This document shows, one piece after another, positions 60,917-64,000 of a stretch of DNA of 64,000 bases. The notes below the pieces were generated by a model that saw only the letters and a list, made by a program, of their open reading frames with translations, did no database searches and was not told the origin of the DNA. The first letter of the stretch is position 1. Every line of letters begins with the position of its first letter. A program made the position numbers and the translations under genes. Source of the stretch: Companilactobacillus heilongjiangensis (GTDB lineage: Bacteria > Bacillota > Bacilli > Lactobacillales > Lactobacillaceae); NCBI RefSeq assembly GCF_000831645.3, contig NZ_CP012559.1, positions 868,001 to 932,000 on the forward strand, written 5' to 3'.

Positions 60917-61393
60917 ATGACAATTATTCACGCAAGAGTTGACGAACGTTTAATTCACGGCCAAGTGGCAACAGTCTGGACCAATCTTTTAGGAGCTAAC
61001 CGTATTATTGTAGTAAATGACAAGGTAGTTCATGACAAAATGCAAATCAATGCTTTGAAATTGGCTCGTCCAACTGGAGTTAAATTATCAATTCTTTCTA
61101 TTAATAAAGGTATTGAGAACCTGCAGAATGGAAAGTATGATGGTGATAATGCCTTCTTAATTACACGTAATATTCAAGACATGAAAACATTGATTGACGG
61201 TGGAGTCGATCTAAAACAATTCAATGTAGGTAACATTTCATCAAAGCCAGGTTCTAAAGCAATCAAGAAATCAGTTGCATTAACTGAGGAAGATATTGAA
61301 GATCTTCGTGAACTGCTAGGTAATGGAGTTAAAATTACAGCGCAAATGGTGCCTGGTGAAAGTGATGCCTCTATTGAAACGTTCTTAAAATAA
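60917..61393 (+). CDS. Mannose-family PTS EIIB
   Basis: A 158-residue cytoplasmic phosphocarrier. The phosphorylated histidine is in HARVDERLIHGQVATVW (His-13 or so), typical of IIB-Man/Sor. KPGSKAIKKSVALTEEDIEDLRELLGNGVKITAQMVPGE closes it. It passes phosphate from EIIA to the incoming sugar. EIIA must come from elsewhere, either downstream of the window or from another operon. Confidence 0.93.
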   Translation: MTIIHARVDERLIHGQVATVWTNLLGANRIIVVNDKVVHDKMQINALKLARPTGVKLSILSINKGIENLQNGKYDGDNAFLITRNIQDMKTLIDGGVDLKQFNVGNISSKPGSKAIKKSVALTEEDIEDLRELLGNGVKITAQMVPGESDASIETFLK

Positions 61394-61408
61394 TAGGCGG
61401 TGGATATA

Positions 61409-62245
61409 GTGATTCTAGAAACAATTGAGCAACGATATAAGTCATTAAGCAAACAACAAAAATTATTAGCAACATATATTTTGAGAAATCCCAAAGATAT
61501 TTTGAATCTGACTTCGAAAGAATTAGGTGAGAAGAGTGGCGTTTCAACAGCTACAGTAGTCCGTTTTGCGCAACAATTAGACTTGGATTCATTTTCAGAT
61601 TTAAAAATTTCCATTGCTAGTCAATTATCATCTGGAAAAGTGATTGTTGATACAGTGATTGAAAAAGATGATACTTCAAAGATTATGTCTGAGAAACTTG
61701 AACAAGTATATGATTCCAGTATTCAAAAATCATTGGCAATGATAAATGAAAATGATTTGAATAAAGCAGTCGAATTATTAAATGAAGCAACACATGTTTA
61801 TTTACTGGGTGTGGGAACTTCAGGACTAATTGCCTATGATCTTTATCATAAATTGAACCGTTATGGAATTAAGACTTTTTATGAAACTGATGCGCATATG
61901 AATTTGGAATTTTTGACTAATGCTACTAAAGATGATGTTGTTGTTGCAATTTCTTATTCTGGAAAAACTAGAGAAGTTAGTATCGGATCTGAATATGCTA
62001 AAGAACACCACATACCTGTGATAGCAATAACTAGAGAGGACACACCACTGTTTAGTTCAAGTGATATCTGCTTAACAATTCCAGATAATGAACGGACTAT
62101 TCGTGTGGCAGCTATTGCTTCAAAGATTTCTACTATGTATATAACGGATCTTTTATTTATAAGCGTCATGCAATTAAGATATGGTGAGATGAAAGAATCA
62201 GCCATTCGAACGAATCATTTAATCAATAAATTAAAAGAAAAATAG
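61409..62245 (+). CDS. RpiR/MurR family transcriptional regulator
   Basis: A 278-residue regulator: an N-terminal HTH_6 domain (YKSLSKQQKLLATYILRNP, then LTSKELGEKSGVSTATVVRFAQQLD) and a C-terminal SIS sugar-phosphate-binding domain (about 125-250: VYLLGVGTSGLIAYDLYHKLNRYG, AISYSGKTREVSIG). It most likely senses a phosphorylated amino sugar such as MurNAc-6-phosphate, controlling this operon. The start is GTG 61409 behind AGGCGGTGG; an alternative GTG at 61400 is inside that site. Confidence 0.9.
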   Translation: MILETIEQRYKSLSKQQKLLATYILRNPKDILNLTSKELGEKSGVSTATVVRFAQQLDLDSFSDLKISIASQLSSGKVIVDTVIEKDDTSKIMSEKLEQVYDSSIQKSLAMINENDLNKAVELLNEATHVYLLGVGTSGLIAYDLYHKLNRYGIKTFYETDAHMNLEFLTNATKDDVVVAISYSGKTREVSIGSEYAKEHHIPVIAITREDTPLFSSSDICLTIPDNERTIRVAAIASKISTMYITDLLFISVMQLRYGEMKESAIRTNHLINKLKEK

Positions 62246-62257
62246 GAGTAAGGGTCG

Positions 62258-63166
62258 ATGAATGTAGATGACGTAACAAAGTTGAAGACTGAATCTCGTA
62301 ATCCCAAGACAACTAATATCGGCAATATGAACGGTCACAAAGTTGCACAATTAATTAATAGTGAAGATTTTGCAGTAGCTGAAGCAATTGAAAAAGTTAC
62401 AGGATCAATTGGTGATGCAATTGAACAAGCTTCGATTAAATTTCAAAATGGGGGTCGTTTGATCTATATCGGTGCAGGAACTTCAGGCCGATTGGGTGCC
62501 TTAGACGCAATTGAATTAACTCCAACTTATGGTGTGCCAGCTACTAGAGCTTTTGGTCTTCTTGCAGGGGGCAAGAAAGCCATGTATGAAGCCGTTGAGG
62601 GTGCTGAGGATTCTAAAGAGCTTGCACTGGAAGATTTAAAAAATGTAAATCTTAATTCTAATGATGTAGTTATTAGTTTGTCAGCAAGTGGTCGCACACC
62701 GTATGCTTTATCAGCAATTGAATATGGAAATGAGATTGGTAGTTTAACTATTGCAGTCATTTGCAATCCTGATAGTCCAATGGCTAAAACAAGCAATATT
62801 GCAGTCGCACCAGTAGTGGGTCCAGAAGTTGTTACTGGTTCAACAAGAATGAAAGCTGGATCAGCACAAAAAATGATTTTAAATATTATCTCCACGGGAA
62901 TAATGATTAAATCCGGTTACGTTTATGAAAATTTAATGATAAATGTTCAACCAACAAATGAAAAACTAGTTGCTAGGTCAATTGGTATTATTGAACAAAT
63001 CCTAAAGGTTAAAGAAGAAGTCGCACGAGAAATTTTTAATAACTCACATAAGAATATTGCAGTTGGACTTATTATGTTTAAACTCAATTTGTCTTATGAG
63101 GAAGCTATTAATCTATTTGAAAAGAATCAAAGAAATATCCATAAGATTGCGGGTATGGATAAGTAG
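62258..63166 (+). CDS. murQ: N-acetylmuramic acid 6-phosphate etherase
   Basis: A 302-residue SIS-domain enzyme that splits the lactyl ether of MurNAc-6-phosphate to GlcNAc-6-phosphate and D-lactate, recycling cell wall. Key regions: TKLKTESRNPKTTNIGNM at the start, GRLIYIGAGTSGRLGALDAIELTPTYG (catalytic glutamate region), VVISLSASGRTPYALSAIEY, VTGSTRMKAGSAQKMILN, and the UBA-like C-terminal part NKNIAVGLIMFKLNLSYEEA. The start is ATG 62258 with GGAGTAAGG. Its presence makes the upstream PTS a candidate MurNAc importer. Terminator after it. Confidence 0.95.
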   Translation: MNVDDVTKLKTESRNPKTTNIGNMNGHKVAQLINSEDFAVAEAIEKVTGSIGDAIEQASIKFQNGGRLIYIGAGTSGRLGALDAIELTPTYGVPATRAFGLLAGGKKAMYEAVEGAEDSKELALEDLKNVNLNSNDVVISLSASGRTPYALSAIEYGNEIGSLTIAVICNPDSPMAKTSNIAVAPVVGPEVVTGSTRMKAGSAQKMILNIISTGIMIKSGYVYENLMINVQPTNEKLVARSIGIIEQILKVKEEVAREIFNNSHKNIAVGLIMFKLNLSYEEAINLFEKNQRNIHKIAGMDK

Positions 63167-63180
63167 TTAAAATTGGTAAT

Positions 63181-63228
63181 TGTGTATTAATTCCCCCTGT
63201 TTTTGGGTAATTAATGCACATTTTTTTT
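63181..63228 (+). terminator. Rho-independent terminator after murQ
   Basis: TGTGTATTAATT..CCCC with GGG.AATTAATGCACA (63181-63196 / 63205-63220), then eight T. Confidence 0.85.
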
Positions 63229-63240
63229 GGAGTGAAAATA

Positions 63241-64000
63241 ATGGATAAAATCATCTTATATGTTTTAGTAATTGTTTTTTCAAATACCGTCGGCGCAATT
63301 TCTGGTATGGGTGGCGGCGTGATTATTAAGCCCGTTTTGGATGCTGTCAGTCATGATCCACTGGTTGCAATCAACTTTTATTCCAGTTTTGCCGTTTTTA
63401 TCATGTCAATTGTCTCCACAATCAAGAATACCAAGAAAAATATTGATATGAATTGGGGTGAAGTGCTGTATCTTTCGATGGGTTCACTATTTGGTGGGAA
63501 GTTGGGAGATTGGTTGTTCATGTTTCTCAAAGGTATTTTGGATAATGATAAAATGCTTAATCTCGTTCAAATTATTGTCGTTGTAATCAGTTTAATATTG
63601 GCACTGCTATTTTCTAAAAATAGTGGCTGGAAATTTTCCAAACGTACTTCAACGATTCTCTTCCTATTAAGTGGTGTTTTTCTAGGAACACTTTCAACAT
63701 TCTTAGGTATCGGTGGAGGACCAATAAATGTAGCACTGCTGATTTTTGTCTTCAACTTTGATGCTAAAAAGGCAGCTATTTATTCCATTGCTTCAATTTT
63801 CTTCTCACAGTTTATGAAGTTGAGTTCACTCGTACCTGTGTTACATAAATTGCCAATTGATTTACATTTACTACCATTTATAATGGTTTCAGCGATTGTC
63901 GGTGGTTATCTAGGATCAACTATCAGTGCGAAAGCATCGAATAAATTTGTGCTCAATTTGTATAAAGTCGTTGTTGTCTTTGTAATTGGACTGAATATTT
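63241..64000 (+). CDS. TauE/SafE family membrane protein, 3' end missing
   Basis: ATG 63241 opens a frame that runs past the right edge; 253 codons are visible. It has repeated halves typical of the TSUP family: GAISGMGGGVIIKPVLDAVS near the start and GTLSTFLGIGGGPINVALLIFVF in the second half, with seven or eight hydrophobic segments. The family exports or imports sulfur-containing anions such as sulfite, sulfonates or sulfolactate. The start is preceded by TTGGAGTGAAAATA (GGAG site). It is separated from murQ by a terminator and probably transcribed on its own. Confidence 0.88.
   Translation, partial: MDKIILYVLVIVFSNTVGAISGMGGGVIIKPVLDAVSHDPLVAINFYSSFAVFIMSIVSTIKNTKKNIDMNWGEVLYLSMGSLFGGKLGDWLFMFLKGILDNDKMLNLVQIIVVVISLILALLFSKNSGWKFSKRTSTILFLLSGVFLGTLSTFLGIGGGPINVALLIFVFNFDAKKAAIYSIASIFFSQFMKLSSLVPVLHKLPIDLHLLPFIMVSAIVGGYLGSTISAKASNKFVLNLYKVVVVFVIGLNI

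Noticed and set aside
62527-62895. 122-codon minus-strand frame opposite murQ
   Set aside because: Antisense of well-conserved MurQ coding sequence without its own start signals.

Overview
The window looks like chromosomal DNA of a low-GC member of the Lactobacillaceae. Supporting signs are the visibly AT-rich sequence, strong AGGAGG-type ribosome binding sites, GTG/TTG starts, T-box control of asnS, WxL and SLAP-domain surface proteins, mannose- and cellobiose-type PTS components and catabolite (cre-like) sites. The combination of SLAP proteins, a lactate oxidase and an NrtR/NiaP pair would suit Companilactobacillus or a close relative; the genus is an inference.

Layout. 0-7.9 kb: a cut-off B3/B4-domain gene, an NmrA-like oxidoreductase, an Rrf2 regulator, a two-gene OpuC-type osmolyte importer, a YczE-like membrane protein, a small bacteriocin-immunity-like protein, a MarR/GNAT/B3-B4 operon and arsC. 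8-10 kb: NiaP niacin transporter and its NrtR regulator with a palindromic operator. 10-16.8 kb: a WxL / WxL-interacting pair, an SMR pump, a small ABC exporter, a secreted nuclease lipoprotein and a zinc alcohol dehydrogenase. 17.5-29.2 kb: AzlCD, a quinone oxidoreductase-like protein, a CPA2 antiporter, a TMEM175 channel, lactate oxidase, a heterodimeric ABC exporter, DUF3737 and PatB. 29.3-35.9 kb: a TetR regulator beside a seven-helix membrane protein resembling membrane terpene cyclases, then a beta-glucoside cassette (GH1, PTS EIIC, HTH regulator) bracketed by degenerate direct repeats that leave a truncated second nadD start. 36-50 kb: an LPxTG-like adhesin, a kinase, a hydrolase, T-box/asnS, PadR/DUF1700, two tRNA-dihydrouridine synthase paralogues, a phosphatase, an MFS drug pump behind a leader-peptide attenuator, and a SLAP protein. 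50-59 kb: small proteins, tRNA-Gln(CUG), an Ltp-repeat protein, dipeptidase PepD, a YjeM-like permease and two modular SLAP proteins. 59-64 kb: a mannose-family PTS (IIC, IID, IIB) with RpiR and MurQ, pointing to amino-sugar/MurNAc recycling, and a partial TauE/SafE protein.

The most striking content is not protein coding. Nine intergenic copies of one element (called R1 here, usually about 180 bp) fold into a long outer stem closing three hairpins. Outer-stem and hairpin sequences differ between copies yet stay complementary, with compensatory base-pair changes and GNRA-type loops. Six of the nine form three head-to-head pairs. A second family (R2/R3) of long hairpins starts exactly at the stop codons of three genes, again with a covarying apical stem. 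I do not recognise R1 as a described RNA or mobile element. A further well-supported regulatory find is the 21-codon leader whose 3' end can pair with the start of the MFS pump gene and bury its ribosome binding site.
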